Of a DNA stretch of 64,000 bases, positions 36,563 through 45,679 are shown piece by piece; positions within the stretch are counted from its first letter, which is position 1, and every line of letters starts with the position of its first letter. Source of the stretch: Nocardioides sp. ChNu-153 (GTDB taxonomy: Bacteria; Actinomycetota; Actinomycetes; Propionibacteriales; Nocardioidaceae); assembly GCF_030466625.1 (NCBI RefSeq), contig NZ_JADEVT010000014.1:26472-90471 (forward strand). The letters are read 5' to 3'. Made by a program: the position numbers and the translations under genes. The notes under the pieces were generated by a model. The model made no database searches, was not told where the DNA came from, and worked only from the letters and a program-made list of their open reading frames with translations.

Positions 36563-37063
36563 TCAGCGCCGACGGCGCCGCGCGCCCGCCGAGCGCGGGG
36601 GCGCGGCGCGCATGTGCTCGCGCACCGGGCTCAACAGCTCCCCGAGCGCCCGCGTGCCCGCCTCCGACAGCGGCGCGAACAGCTGATGGCGCACCACCTC
36701 CACGTGCCCGGGCAGCACGCGCTCGATGAGCGCCCGGCCCGCGGCGGTGACCATGACCGTCACGCTCCGCTCGTCGTCCGGCGACGGGGCGCGCTCCACG
36801 AGGCCGGCCTTCTCCAGCAGCCCGGCCTGGTAGGTCAGGCCGCTGCGGCTGTAGACCACCCCGTCGGCCAGGTCGGTCATCCGCTCGCTACCGCTCGGCG
36901 AGTCCAGCGCCAGCCGGGCGAGCAGCTGGAACTGCACGTAGCTGAGGTCGCCCTCCTCCCGCAGCTGCTGCTCGACCGCATGGCGCAGCAGGCCCGCGAC
37001 CTCCATCAGCGAGAAGTAGGCGCCGAGCTCGACGGGGGCGAGGGGCGGGGGCGTGTCGGGCAT
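36563..37063 (-). CDS. MarR-family transcriptional regulator
   Basis: 166 residues, ATG 37063 with TAGGGT 6 bases before it (leaderless type). Winged-helix core: LSYVQFQLLARLALDSP, MTDLADGVVYSRSGLTYQAG as recognition helix, and the wing PSPDDERSVTVMVTAAGRAL. Divergent from the oxidoreductase gene with a 114-bp intergenic region rich in TTCGAA-type repeats, so it probably represses that gene and itself, released by a quinone-like or phenolic ligand. Confidence 0.9.
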   Translation of the reverse strand: MPDTPPPLAPVELGAYFSLMEVAGLLRHAVEQQLREEGDLSYVQFQLLARLALDSPSGSERMTDLADGVVYSRSGLTYQAGLLEKAGLVERAPSPDDERSVTVMVTAAGRALIERVLPGHVEVVRHQLFAPLSEAGTRALGELLSPVREHMRAAPPRSAGARRRRR

Positions 37064-37091
37064 GACGCCACCCTACCGACTAATTCATCTT

Positions 37092-37153
37092 CGAAACACT
37101 TGCTTCGACTTCGAACCAGCGCTACCGTCCTCCTCGTGCTTCGAACTCGAAGC
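37092..37153. promoter_or_regulatory. Candidate MarR operator cluster
   Basis: The intergenic region repeats TTCGAA: CTTCGAAACACTTG, GCTTCGACTTCGAA and the interrupted palindrome GCTTCGA-AC-TCGAAGC at 37138-37153. Such dyads are the usual sites of MarR dimers. They lie between the divergent regulator and oxidoreductase. Confidence 0.65.
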
Positions 37154-37177
37154 ACTCCGTCGAAGAGAGGTACCGCC

Positions 37178-38125
37178 ATGAAGGCCATCCGTTTCCACCA
37201 GTACGGCGACGCCGACGTACTGCAGCTCGAGGACGTCGCCGACCCCACCCCCGCCGCCGGCGAGGTGCGCGTGCGCGTCGCGGGCACGTCGTTCAACAGC
37301 GTCGACGGCAACATCCGCGCGGGGTTCATGCAGGGCCCGATGCCCCTGACGCTGCCGCACGTGCCCGGCCTCGACGTCGCCGGCACGGTCGACGCGCTCG
37401 GCGAGGGCGTCACGGGGCTCGCGGTCGGCGACCGGGTCGTCGGCTTCCTGCCGTTCGTCGTCGACGGCGCCTCCGCGGAGCTCGTCGTCGCCCCCGCCGA
37501 CGGCCTCGCCCCCGCCCCGACCACGATCCCGCTCGCCGACGCGGCCGCCCTGCCCGTCGTCGGCCTCACCGCCTGGCAGGCCCTCTTCGAGCACGCCGAC
37601 CTCCAGGCCGGGCAGCGCATCCTGGTGAACGGCGCGAGCGGCGCCGTGGGCGGGTACGCCGTGCAGCTCGCCGCCGCGGCCGGCGCCCACGTCGTCGCCA
37701 CCGGCAGCGGGCGCAGCCGCGAGCAGCTCCTCGCCCGCGGCGCGACGGAGGTCGTCGACCACACCGCCACCGACGTGACCGCGGCGGTCACCGAGCCGGT
37801 CGACGTCGTGCTCAACCTGGCGCCCGTGGACCCCGAGCAGCTCACGGCCCTCGCCGGGCTGGCGCGCGACAACGGCGTCGTCGTCAACACCACCGTGTGG
37901 ATGCCGGCTCCCAGCGACGAGGCGCGCGGCGTACGGGGCATCGACCTCTACGTGCGCAGCGACGCCGCCCAGCTCGGCGAGCTCGTCGCCCGCGTCGACC
38001 GCGGCGAGCTCGTCGTCGACGTCGCCGAGCGGGTGGCGCTGGCAGCCCTGCCGTCGGTGCACGCCCGCGCGGCCGCCGGGGCGCTCAGCGGCAAGGTCGT
38101 CGTCGTGGCGGCCGAGGAGGGATGA
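37178..38125 (+). CDS. NADP-dependent zinc-free quinone oxidoreductase (MDR family)
   Basis: 315 residues from ATG 37178 after GAGAGG. Medium-chain reductase without the catalytic zinc ligands: N-terminal GroES-like domain (GEVRVRVAGTSFNSVDGNIR, LPHVPGLDVAGTVDALGEGV) and a Rossmann domain with VNGASGAVGGYAVQLAAAAG, where Gly-rich AxxGxxG binds NADPH. Likely reduces quinones or enones. MarR-type repressor next to it fits detoxification. Followed after 47 bp by a gene of unknown function. Confidence 0.9.
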   Translation: MKAIRFHQYGDADVLQLEDVADPTPAAGEVRVRVAGTSFNSVDGNIRAGFMQGPMPLTLPHVPGLDVAGTVDALGEGVTGLAVGDRVVGFLPFVVDGASAELVVAPADGLAPAPTTIPLADAAALPVVGLTAWQALFEHADLQAGQRILVNGASGAVGGYAVQLAAAAGAHVVATGSGRSREQLLARGATEVVDHTATDVTAAVTEPVDVVLNLAPVDPEQLTALAGLARDNGVVVNTTVWMPAPSDEARGVRGIDLYVRSDAAQLGELVARVDRGELVVDVAERVALAALPSVHARAAAGALSGKVVVVAAEEG

Positions 38126-38172
38126 GCGGGCGGGCCGGTACGGTCGGCGCACCCCACGCGGAGGAGGCCACC

Positions 38173-38721
38173 ATGACGACCGCGCTCGTGCTCGACGACG
38201 TGCCGCTCACCGACGTCGTCGACGACCTGGTGCACCACCTCGTGGCCGCCGGGGAGGACGTCGCCCTCGTGCCCACGGCCGCGGTCGTCGACCCCGGCCG
38301 GCCGTGGGGCGGGCCGTGGGCGGAGATGGTGCGCTCCCCCGGCCTGCCGCCCGACCGCGCCGACGCGGCCGACGCCGTCGTCATCGCCACCGTCGTCGCG
38401 CTCGTGGCCGCCGGGACGCTGCGGGCGGTCGACGGCACGGTCGCCGGGACCGCCGCGCCCGAGCAGGCCCTCGACGTGCTGCGGTCGGCGCGTGAGCCCG
38501 GCGTTGACGTGCTCCTCCTCGTCGAGCCCGCGCCCGACGAGACCGACGCGTCGTGGGCGGCGCTCGCCGCCCGCTTCCCCGCCGCCCACTGGCTCGACGC
38601 GAACACCGGCGACGTCACGGCCCCCGGGGCGACGCCGCCGCGGCCCGCGCCCACGGCCGACGAGGCGGTCGGGGCGTTCGACGCCTCGAGCGTCGAGCCG
38701 TGGGCGTGGCTGCCGGACTGA
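38173..38721 (+). CDS. Hypothetical protein
   Basis: 182 residues, ATG 38173 after GGAGGAGG. Acidic, Ala/Asp/Val-rich; VDVLLLVEPAPDETDASWAA and FPAAHWLDANTGDVTAPGAT are notable. No domain recognised. Possibly same operon as the oxidoreductase. Confidence 0.55.
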   Translation: MTTALVLDDVPLTDVVDDLVHHLVAAGEDVALVPTAAVVDPGRPWGGPWAEMVRSPGLPPDRADAADAVVIATVVALVAAGTLRAVDGTVAGTAAPEQALDVLRSAREPGVDVLLLVEPAPDETDASWAALAARFPAAHWLDANTGDVTAPGATPPRPAPTADEAVGAFDASSVEPWAWLPD

Positions 38722-38879
38722 GGCTCCGGGCGGCGGAACTTGTCAGGTGCGTGACAAGTCCCGGCACCGGTACGGACCACGACCGTGCCGGTTCACCGAA
38801 CCCCGGTACGGCGGGTGCGCGCCGCCGTACGCTCGCTGCGCGGGCGAGCGCCCGGCGAGGAAGGGACGCGAGCAGACCG

Positions 38880-39188
38880 ATGACCGGCACGACCGTGGAG
38901 CGGCCCGCCCCCCGCCGCACGCCCCCGCGCACCGCGAGCCGCGAGGACTGGCTGGCGTGGGGCTCGCTCACCGCGACGCTGACCGCCGTCGTCGCGTCGT
39001 TCCTCGAGCAGCCGTGGGTGCCGGCGCTGCTGATGGTGGCGGGCTTCGTGCTCGCCCTCGAGGCCAAGGGCGCCACCGGTCCCGCGCGCGTCGGGCGGAT
39101 CGCGGCGCTGACGCTGCTCGCGCTGCTGCTCGTGCTGTTCGCGGCGTTCACCGCGCTGTGGGTGTCGCTCGAGAGCGGCGGGGCCTGA
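38880..39188 (+). CDS. Small membrane protein
   Basis: 102 residues from ATG 38880; GAGGAAGGGA 15 bases upstream. Two to three hydrophobic helices (LTATLTAVVASFLEQPWVPA, ALTLLALLLVLFAAFTALWV) after a basic Pro-rich start. No recognised family. Converges with rodA, 13 bases apart. Confidence 0.6.
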   Translation: MTGTTVERPAPRRTPPRTASREDWLAWGSLTATLTAVVASFLEQPWVPALLMVAGFVLALEAKGATGPARVGRIAALTLLALLLVLFAAFTALWVSLESGGA

Positions 39189-39201
39189 GCGGCCCCGGCC
39201 G

Positions 39202-40446
39202 TCAGCGGCGCCCGGCGGGTGCCAGCCGCGGCGCGGTGGCGTAGCGCGCGACGGCGCCGTCCTCGCCGCGCAGGCCGTTGCGCAGGTGGATGCTCTGCAG
39301 CACGCCGACGGCGAGCATGACCGCGAAGACCGAGCTGCCGCCGTACGACACGAAGGGCAGCGGCACGCCGGTGACGGGCATGATGCCGAGGCACATCCCG
39401 ACGTTCTGGAACGCCTGGAACCCCAGCCAGCACGCGATGCCGCCGGCGGCGACGCGGCCGAACGCGTCGTGGGAACCGGCCGCGATGCGCAGCGCGCGCC
39501 ACACGACGAGGCAGAGCAGCAGCACGATGACGCCGGCGCCGACGAGGCCGAGCTCCTCCCCCGCGACGGTGAAGATGAAGTCCGTCTGCTGCTCGGGCAC
39601 GAAGCCCGAGCGGGTCTGCGAGCCGTCGAAGAGGCCCTGGCCGAAGAGGCCGCCGTTGCCGATCGCGATGCGCGCCTGCTCGACGTTGTAGCCGGCGCCG
39701 CGCGGGTCGAGGTCGGGGTTCGTGAACGCCATGAAGCGGTCGACCTGGTAGGCCTTCAGCACCCCGGCCGCCACCGCGACGGTGGCCGCGGCGACGCCCG
39801 CGACGAGCAGGCCGACGATCCACGCCCGCGGAGCGCCGGCGATTGCGAGCACGCCGAGCACGGTCGCGGTCAGCACCAGCATCGTGCCGAGGTCGGGCTG
39901 GCCGAGGATGAGCACGGCCGGCACGGCGGCGATCGCGAGCAGGCCCACGACCTCCTTCGTGCCGATGGAGCGGCGCCACGTGCCCTGCGTGCGCTCGGCG
40001 ACGAGCAGGGCCATGCCGATCACCACCGAGAGCTTCGCGAACTCCGCGGGCTGGATCGACATGCCGCCCAGCTGGATCCACGAGCGCGAGCCGTTGATCG
40101 TCGATCCCATGACCAGCACGAGCACGAGCCCGATCACCGACACCACGTAGACCAGCGGGGTGAGGATGCGCAGCCAGCGGTGGTCGGTGGCCACGACGAC
40201 GACCATCATCACGACGCCGATGGCGACGTTGACGAGCTGGCGGCGCAGGTACGCCGTCGTGTCGTCGCCGACGAGCGCCTCGCGGGTCGCGGTGGCCGAC
40301 CAGACGAGCAGCGTGCCGAGCACGAGCAGCAGGGCGACCGCGGCCATCAGCACCCAGTCGAGGCCGGGCACGCGGGTGCGCTCGCGCAGCGCGCCCGCGG
40401 TGGGCCGCGGCGTGGCGGCGCGGGGCCGCATCGGGATGACCGTCAC
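39202..40446 (-). CDS. rodA: Peptidoglycan polymerase RodA
   Basis: 414 residues from GTG 40446, overlapping the mrdA stop by 4 bp. SEDS-family protein with about ten helices; polymerises lipid II during cell elongation together with the transpeptidase next door. Seen: GSRSWIQLGGMSIQPAEFAK, FTNPDLDPRGAGYN with the catalytic Asp region, and VPLPFVSYGGSS near the C-terminus. Last gene of the mreB-mreC-mreD-mrdA-rodA operon. Confidence 0.95.
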   Translation of the reverse strand: MTVIPMRPRAATPRPTAGALRERTRVPGLDWVLMAAVALLLVLGTLLVWSATATREALVGDDTTAYLRRQLVNVAIGVVMMVVVVATDHRWLRILTPLVYVVSVIGLVLVLVMGSTINGSRSWIQLGGMSIQPAEFAKLSVVIGMALLVAERTQGTWRRSIGTKEVVGLLAIAAVPAVLILGQPDLGTMLVLTATVLGVLAIAGAPRAWIVGLLVAGVAAATVAVAAGVLKAYQVDRFMAFTNPDLDPRGAGYNVEQARIAIGNGGLFGQGLFDGSQTRSGFVPEQQTDFIFTVAGEELGLVGAGVIVLLLCLVVWRALRIAAGSHDAFGRVAAGGIACWLGFQAFQNVGMCLGIMPVTGVPLPFVSYGGSSVFAVMLAVGVLQSIHLRNGLRGEDGAVARYATAPRLAPAGRR

Positions 40447-42575
40447 GACGTCTCCTGCGGGTCGCGGGCGGGCGGGAGGATCGAGCCGTCCTCGGTGAAG
40501 GTCGGCAGCGCGCCGGTGGCGACGACGCCCGGGATGGCGGTGGTCGCGGGGTCCACGGCCTCGCCCTGCACGCCGTACAGCGACTCCCAGATCGCGCGCA
40601 CCGCGGGGCCGGACGTGCCCGAGCCGGTGCCGCCCTGGCTGACCATCATGATCACGACGTAGTCGTCGGTGTAGGACGCGACCCACGACGTCGACTGCTT
40701 GCCGTAGACCTCGGCCGAGCCCGTCTTGGAGCGCACGGCCACCTGCTCGAGCGGGAAGCCCGTCATCCGCCACGACATCGTGCCGGTCTCGGTCACGCCC
40801 AGCAGCGCCTGGTCGATGTAGTCGACGACCTCGCTCGGCACGTCGACGGTGCCGCCGACGACCGGGGCGATCTCGCGCACCAGCTGCCCCTCGGGGTCCA
40901 CGACCGCCTTCGCGACGCGCGGCTCGTAGAGGGTGCCGCCGTTCGCGAGGGCGCCGTACGCACGGGCCAGCTGCAGCGGGGTGACGATCGTGTCGCCCTG
41001 GCCGATGGAGAAGTTCACGGCGTCGCCGGCGCGGTAGGCGAAGCCCTCGACGCAGAACTCGCGGGCGAAGCGGTGCTGGAAGTCGTCGCCCTCCTCCTCG
41101 CCGAGCGCGCAGTAGTAGTCCTTCTGCGCCGCGTAGTACTCCTGCTTCCACGCGCGGTCGGCGATGCGGCCCGACGCCTCGCCCGGCAGGTCGACGCCGG
41201 TGGCGGTGCCGAAGCCGTACTCCTTGGCCTCCGCGACGAGCGGGTCCGGGGCGTCCACGTCGCTCACGTCGGAGCCGTAGCGCTGCCAGTAGTCGTAGCC
41301 GATGCGGTAGAAGAACGTGTTGCACGAGACCTCGAGGGCCTCGTCGAAGCCGATGCTGCCGTAGGCGCCCGACTCGTAGTTCTTGAAGTCGCGGTTGCCG
41401 ACCCGGAAGCTCGACGAGCAGTTGAGCCGCGTGTCGGTGTCGTAGCCGTTGGTCAGCGCCCCGGCCGTCATGAACGGCTTCCACGTCGAGCCCGGCGCGA
41501 ACTGCCCCTGCGTGGCCCGGCTCAGCAGCGGGGTGCCGGCCTCCTCCGAGTACAGGTGGTCGAGGTCGCTCTGCGAGATGCCGCCGACCCACACGCCGGG
41601 GTCGTACGTCGGCTGGCTCGCCATCGCGACCACGCGCCCGGTGCGCGCCTCGAGCACGACGGCCGCGCCGGCGTCCGCCACGTAGCGCTTGCCCGTGACG
41701 GTGTCGACGGTCGCGCGGGCGGTCTCGATGGTCGAGGCCAGCTGCTGCTCCACCACCGCCTGCACCTGCGCGTCGATGGAGGTGACGAGGGTGTCGCCGG
41801 GCGTCGCCTCGATCTCGGAGTCGTCGCCGAGCACGCGGCCCATCGAGTCGACCGCGACGCGGCGGTAGCCCGGCATGCCGCGCAGCCACGCGTCGTACTC
41901 CTGCTCGATGCCGGCGCGCCCGACCACCGAGGCGCCGTTGACGGAGCGGTCGCCCGCGGTCTCGGCCGCGTCGAGCTCGCTCTCGGTGACGGGGCTCAGG
42001 TAGCCGAGCAGGTGGGCGGCGTTGACGCCGTACGGCGAGGGGTAGTCGCGCAGGGTCTCGCGGTCCACGACGACGGCCGGGTAGTCCTCCGGCTGCTCGT
42101 CGATCGCGAGCGCGACCTCGCTGTCGACGTCGACGGCGACGGGCACCGGCTGGTAGGGCGAGCCGTTCCAGCACTCCCCCTCCACCGAGCCCGGGTCGCC
42201 GCAGTCGAGCAGCGCCGCGTCGATGGCGGCGCGGTCGACGCCGAGCGTGGTCGAGAGCCGGCCGAGCAGGTCGTCGGCCGTGGCGTCGTCCATGCCGCCG
42301 AGCACGGTGCGGTCGACGCCGACGGTCCAGGCGGTGCGGTTCGCGACGAGCGGGCGGCCCTGGGCGTCGACGATGAGACCGCGCGCGGGCTGCACGACGA
42401 TGTCGCGCACCGACTGCGACGCCGCCTTCGCCTGGTAGGCCTCGCCGTCGGCGACCTGCAGGAACCACAGGCGCACCAGCAGGGTGCCGAAGAGGGAGAG
42501 CACGAGCGCCTGCACCACGATCAGGCGCAGGCGGCTGCGCCGGGCGCCGGGCGCCTCGGTGGTGGAGCCGCTCAC
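40443..42575 (-). CDS. mrdA: Elongation transpeptidase, penicillin-binding protein 2
   Basis: 710 residues. One N-terminal helix (IVVQALVLSLFGTLLVRLWF), a pedestal domain and a class B transpeptidase domain with GSTWK (Ser363, Lys366), SCN and KTGSAE motifs. Cross-links glycan strands made by RodA. Two insertions with cysteines (DCGDPGSVEGECWNG and DYYCALGEEEG) are features of actinobacterial enzymes. Its ATG overlaps the mreD stop by 4 bp. Confidence 0.95.
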   Translation of the reverse strand: MSGSTTEAPGARRSRLRLIVVQALVLSLFGTLLVRLWFLQVADGEAYQAKAASQSVRDIVVQPARGLIVDAQGRPLVANRTAWTVGVDRTVLGGMDDATADDLLGRLSTTLGVDRAAIDAALLDCGDPGSVEGECWNGSPYQPVPVAVDVDSEVALAIDEQPEDYPAVVVDRETLRDYPSPYGVNAAHLLGYLSPVTESELDAAETAGDRSVNGASVVGRAGIEQEYDAWLRGMPGYRRVAVDSMGRVLGDDSEIEATPGDTLVTSIDAQVQAVVEQQLASTIETARATVDTVTGKRYVADAGAAVVLEARTGRVVAMASQPTYDPGVWVGGISQSDLDHLYSEEAGTPLLSRATQGQFAPGSTWKPFMTAGALTNGYDTDTRLNCSSSFRVGNRDFKNYESGAYGSIGFDEALEVSCNTFFYRIGYDYWQRYGSDVSDVDAPDPLVAEAKEYGFGTATGVDLPGEASGRIADRAWKQEYYAAQKDYYCALGEEEGDDFQHRFAREFCVEGFAYRAGDAVNFSIGQGDTIVTPLQLARAYGALANGGTLYEPRVAKAVVDPEGQLVREIAPVVGGTVDVPSEVVDYIDQALLGVTETGTMSWRMTGFPLEQVAVRSKTGSAEVYGKQSTSWVASYTDDYVVIMMVSQGGTGSGTSGPAVRAIWESLYGVQGEAVDPATTAIPGVVATGALPTFTEDGSILPPARDPQETS

Positions 42576-43084
42576 GCGAGCCTCCGCTGCGGCTCGAACC
42601 GGGTCAGCAGCACCATCAGCGGCAGCAGCACGAGCGGCGCGACGATGAGGTCGCCGGCGACGCCCGCGACGACGGCGAGCAGCACGTCGGTGACCGCGAC
42701 GCCCGGGTCGCCCGTGACGACGCCCAGCAGCCCGAAGACGGAGGCGCCGACGAACGACGCGACGGCGGCCGTCACGAGCACGACGGGGATGGTGGGGCGC
42801 TCGTCACGGCGCACGAGGCCCGCGACGAGGCCGACCGCCATGAGCGCGAGCGCCCAGCGGCCGGCGAGGTGGTCGGCCGGCGGCGCCAGGTCGAGCGCGA
42901 GGCCCGCGCAGAAGCCGAGCACGACGCCGAAGTGCGCGCCGCGGGTGAGCGCACCGGCCACGACGACGAGCAGGCAGAGGTTGGGCACGACGCCGCGCCA
43001 GCCCACGTGGGGCAGCAGGGCGGCCTGGAGCACGATGGCGAGCAGCACCGCGAGCGCGGTGACGCCGGTGCGGAGCGCGGTCAT
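42572..43084 (-). CDS. mreD: Rod-shape protein MreD
   Basis: 170 residues with five hydrophobic helices; family-like NLCLLVVVAGALTRG and FCAGLALDLAPPA. Membrane part of the elongasome. Start overlaps the mreC stop (ATGA) and stop overlaps the mrdA start. Confidence 0.9.
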   Translation of the reverse strand: MTALRTGVTALAVLLAIVLQAALLPHVGWRGVVPNLCLLVVVAGALTRGAHFGVVLGFCAGLALDLAPPADHLAGRWALALMAVGLVAGLVRRDERPTIPVVLVTAAVASFVGASVFGLLGVVTGDPGVAVTDVLLAVVAGVAGDLIVAPLVLLPLMVLLTRFEPQRRLA

Positions 43085-44091
43085 CGGACCTCCCCGTCCG
43101 GGCCGATGACGGCGCGGTCGCTGGCCGTGCCCTCGGGCACGTACACGCCGACGACGTCGAGACGGCTGAGGTCGACGAACGGGTCGATGATCGCCCGCTG
43201 CGTGGTGTCGCGCGGGGTGGAGAACAGCTGGGTGACGGTGCCGATCGGCACGCCCGCCCGGTAGGGGCCCTGGCCCTCGGCGCTGCCCCAGGTGAGCACG
43301 ACGTCGCCCTCGGCCGGCACCGCGGAGGCGTCGACGAGCTCGAGGTCGAGGCGCGTGGGGTCGGTCAGGCTGCCGTTGCCCGAGAGGAACCCGACCTCCG
43401 ACGAGCGCCCGACGCGGGCGCCGACGGTGGAGTCGGAGTCGACGATGAGCAGCACCGTCGCCGTCGTCGAGGTCGCGGCGATGACGCGGCCGACCAGGCC
43501 CTCCGCCGCGACGACCGTCATGTCGGGGCGCACGCCGGAGGTGAGGCCGGCGTCGATCGTGACGGTGCGGGTGAAGGTCTGGGCGGCGCCGTGGGCGACG
43601 ACGCGGGCGGGCACGATGCTGCCCTGCTGGTCGCGCGCGGCGGCGACCAGTCCGTCGTACTGCTCGAGGCGGGAGCGGTCGAGGTCGGAGGTCGCCAGCT
43701 CGTCGCGCAGCGCGGCGTTCTCGGCCTCGAGCGCGGCGACGTCGTCGCGCAGCGAGCCGCGGGTGGTGAAGAAGTCGGGGATGGCGGCCAGCGGGCGCAC
43801 CACCGTGCCGGCGGCGACCTCGAGCGGGCCGACGACCTCGCCGACGACGCTGCGGACCGGGTCGACCGGCGAGTCGTCGCCGCCGACCTGGTCGAGCGTC
43901 ATCAGCGACAGGCCGGCCACGACCAGCGCCACCACGAGCAGGCGCGGCGGGCGGCGCTCGGCCGCGTCACCGGGGCCCCACGAGACGGCCAGCGGCCAGC
44001 GGCGGCGGTCCCAGTGCGGGCGGGTACGGCGGCCCGACGGCCGGTTGCCCAGGTCGCCGAGCGAGGGCGGGAGGGGGGTACGCAGCGCCAT
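43081..44091 (-). CDS. mreC: Rod-shape protein MreC
   Basis: 336 residues from ATG 44091, which overlaps the mreB stop by one base. Single membrane helix (RLLVVALVVAGLSLMTLDQV), coiled coil (LRDDVAALEAENAALRDELA), and the beta-barrel MreC core (PARVVAHGAAQTFTRTVTID, GRVIAATSTTATVLLIVDSD). Links cytoplasmic MreB filaments to PBP2/RodA in the periplasm-like space. Confidence 0.93.
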   Translation of the reverse strand: MALRTPLPPSLGDLGNRPSGRRTRPHWDRRRWPLAVSWGPGDAAERRPPRLLVVALVVAGLSLMTLDQVGGDDSPVDPVRSVVGEVVGPLEVAAGTVVRPLAAIPDFFTTRGSLRDDVAALEAENAALRDELATSDLDRSRLEQYDGLVAAARDQQGSIVPARVVAHGAAQTFTRTVTIDAGLTSGVRPDMTVVAAEGLVGRVIAATSTTATVLLIVDSDSTVGARVGRSSEVGFLSGNGSLTDPTRLDLELVDASAVPAEGDVVLTWGSAEGQGPYRAGVPIGTVTQLFSTPRDTTQRAIIDPFVDLSRLDVVGVYVPEGTASDRAVIGPDGEVR

Positions 44092-45122
44092 CAGTACCTC
44101 CGCCGGTCGGAGACCAGCACCGCCTGCAGCGCCTCGAACTCCTCCACGCAGCGGCCCGCGCCGAGCGCGACGGAGGTCAGCGGGTCGTCGGCCAGGTGCA
44201 CCGGCATGCCCGTCTCGTGGCGGATGCGGTCGTCGAGACCGCGCAGCAGGGCGCCGCCGCCGGTGAGGACGATGCCGCGGTCCATGATGTCGCCGGCCAG
44301 CTCGGGCGGCGTCTGGTCGAGCGTGGTGCGGACGGCGTCGACGATGGCCTGGACCGGCTCCTCGAGCGCCTTGCGGATCTCGCTCGCGCCGACCGTGACC
44401 GTGCGCGGCAGGCCCGAGACGAGGTCGCGGCCGCGCACCTCGACCTCCGGCTCGCCCGTCGACGACGGGAACGCCGAGCCGACCGTCTGCTTGATCTCCT
44501 CCGCGGTGCGCTCGCCCATGAGGAGCGAGTGCTCCTTCTTCATCCACGCGATGACCGCCTGGTCGAGGTCGTCGCCCGCCGTGCGGATGCTCAGCGAGGT
44601 GACGATGCCGCCCAGCGAGATGACGGCGACCTCCGTCGTACCGCCCCCGACGTCGACGACCATGTTGCCCGTCGCCTCGTGCACGGGCAGCCCGGCGCCG
44701 ATCGCGGCGGCCATCGGCTCCTCGACGATGTAGACCCGGCGGGCGCCCGCCTGGTAGCCGGCCTCCTTCACCGCGCGCTGCTCCACCGCGGTGATGCCGC
44801 TCGGCACGCAGACGACGAGGCGGGGCTTCGCCAGGTAGCGGCGCTTGTGCACCCGCTGGATGAAGTAGCGCAGCATCTGCTCGCACGCCTCGAAGTCGGC
44901 GATGACGCCGTCCTTCAGCGGGCGGACGGGGGTGATCGTGTCGGGGGCGCGGCCGATCATGCGCTTGGCCTCGTGCCCGACCGCCAGGATCTCCTGCGTC
45001 TGGGTGTTGAGCGCGACCACGGACGGCTCGTCCAGCAGCACGCCCTTGCCGCGCACGTAGACCAGCGTGTTGGCCGTGCCGAGGTCGACCGCCATGTCGC
45101 GGCCGATGACGCCTCTCATCAT
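44091..45122 (-). CDS. mreB: Rod-shape actin homologue MreB
   Basis: 343 residues; ATG 45122 (or the next ATG 45119). Actin-fold ATPase: MAVDLGTANTLVYVRGKGV (phosphate 1), VVDVGGGTTEVAVISLGG (phosphate 2) and GIVLTGGGALLRGLDDRI (adenosine). Forms membrane filaments that guide lateral wall synthesis. First gene of the operon. Upstream, 45,123-45,283 is a possible promoter region before repeat arrays begin. Confidence 0.96.
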   Translation of the reverse strand: MMRGVIGRDMAVDLGTANTLVYVRGKGVLLDEPSVVALNTQTQEILAVGHEAKRMIGRAPDTITPVRPLKDGVIADFEACEQMLRYFIQRVHKRRYLAKPRLVVCVPSGITAVEQRAVKEAGYQAGARRVYIVEEPMAAAIGAGLPVHEATGNMVVDVGGGTTEVAVISLGGIVTSLSIRTAGDDLDQAVIAWMKKEHSLLMGERTAEEIKQTVGSAFPSSTGEPEVEVRGRDLVSGLPRTVTVGASEIRKALEEPVQAIVDAVRTTLDQTPPELAGDIMDRGIVLTGGGALLRGLDDRIRHETGMPVHLADDPLTSVALGAGRCVEEFEALQAVLVSDRRRY

Positions 45123-45283
45123 CGCGGGTGCCTTCGCTCTGTTGTGGACCCCGGCGAGCGCCGGGAACCTCGGGGAAGTGGGGGTACGACGAGCAGCCGC
45201 ACCCGAGCGACGAGAGTAGGAGCGCGGAGGTCCCGCCGTGGGGAGGCACGCCGGGGGTGGGGCGGTGGTGGCCCGGTGGGTCG

Positions 45284-45478
45284 GTGATCCCCGGTGGTCG
45301 AGGTGGGCGCGCTGGTTCCCGTTCGGTGGTTGAGGTGGCCGCGCCAGCGGCCAGCCCGGTGGTTGAGGTGGCCGCGCCAGCGGCCCTCGAAACCACGGCG
45401 CGCCACCCCGGTGGTCGAGGTGGGCGCGCCAGCGGCCGGCCCGGTGGTTGAGGTGGCCGCGCCAGCGCCCCTCGAAAT
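45284..45478. repeat. R4 array, cluster 1 (29-bp REP-like units)
   Basis: About five units of GGTGGTTGAGGTGGCCGCGC + CAGCGGCC, spaced 29-50 bp, two of them followed by CCTCGAAACCAC or a variant. Between mreB and the ABC-F gene. Same orientation as cluster 2. Confidence 0.85.
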
Positions 45479-45552
45479 TACGCCCCGGTCCTGCGGCGGC
45501 CCGCCGCGCACGGGCCTGCGGCGGCGAGCACCGCCGTACCGGCCCGGGGGCC

Positions 45553-45644
45553 CACGTCTCCCGCGGTGCTGATGTCTCCTGCGGTGCTGAGTGTCTGCTG
45601 CGGTGGTCCACCGCGTGTCCAGTAGCTCGGACACCGCGTTACAC
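45553..45644 (-). repeat. R1 dispersed repeat, copy E (full length, reverse)
   Basis: Read on the minus strand: GTGTAACGCGGTGTCCGAGC, TACTGGACACGC, then GCAGCAGACACTCAGCACCG and two GCACCGCRGGAGAC-like ends. Closest to copies A and B, 27 kb away. Between R4 cluster 1 and the ABC-F stop. Confidence 0.85.
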
Positions 45645-45679
45645 GCGGGTACGCCGGATTCGCGCCTCGTCCACCCGCC

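Noticed and set aside
41073..43109. 678-codon plus-strand frame across mrdA and mreD
   Set aside because: Antisense shadow: low-complexity Arg/Val/Asp composition, no domain, while the minus strand encodes clear mre operon genes.
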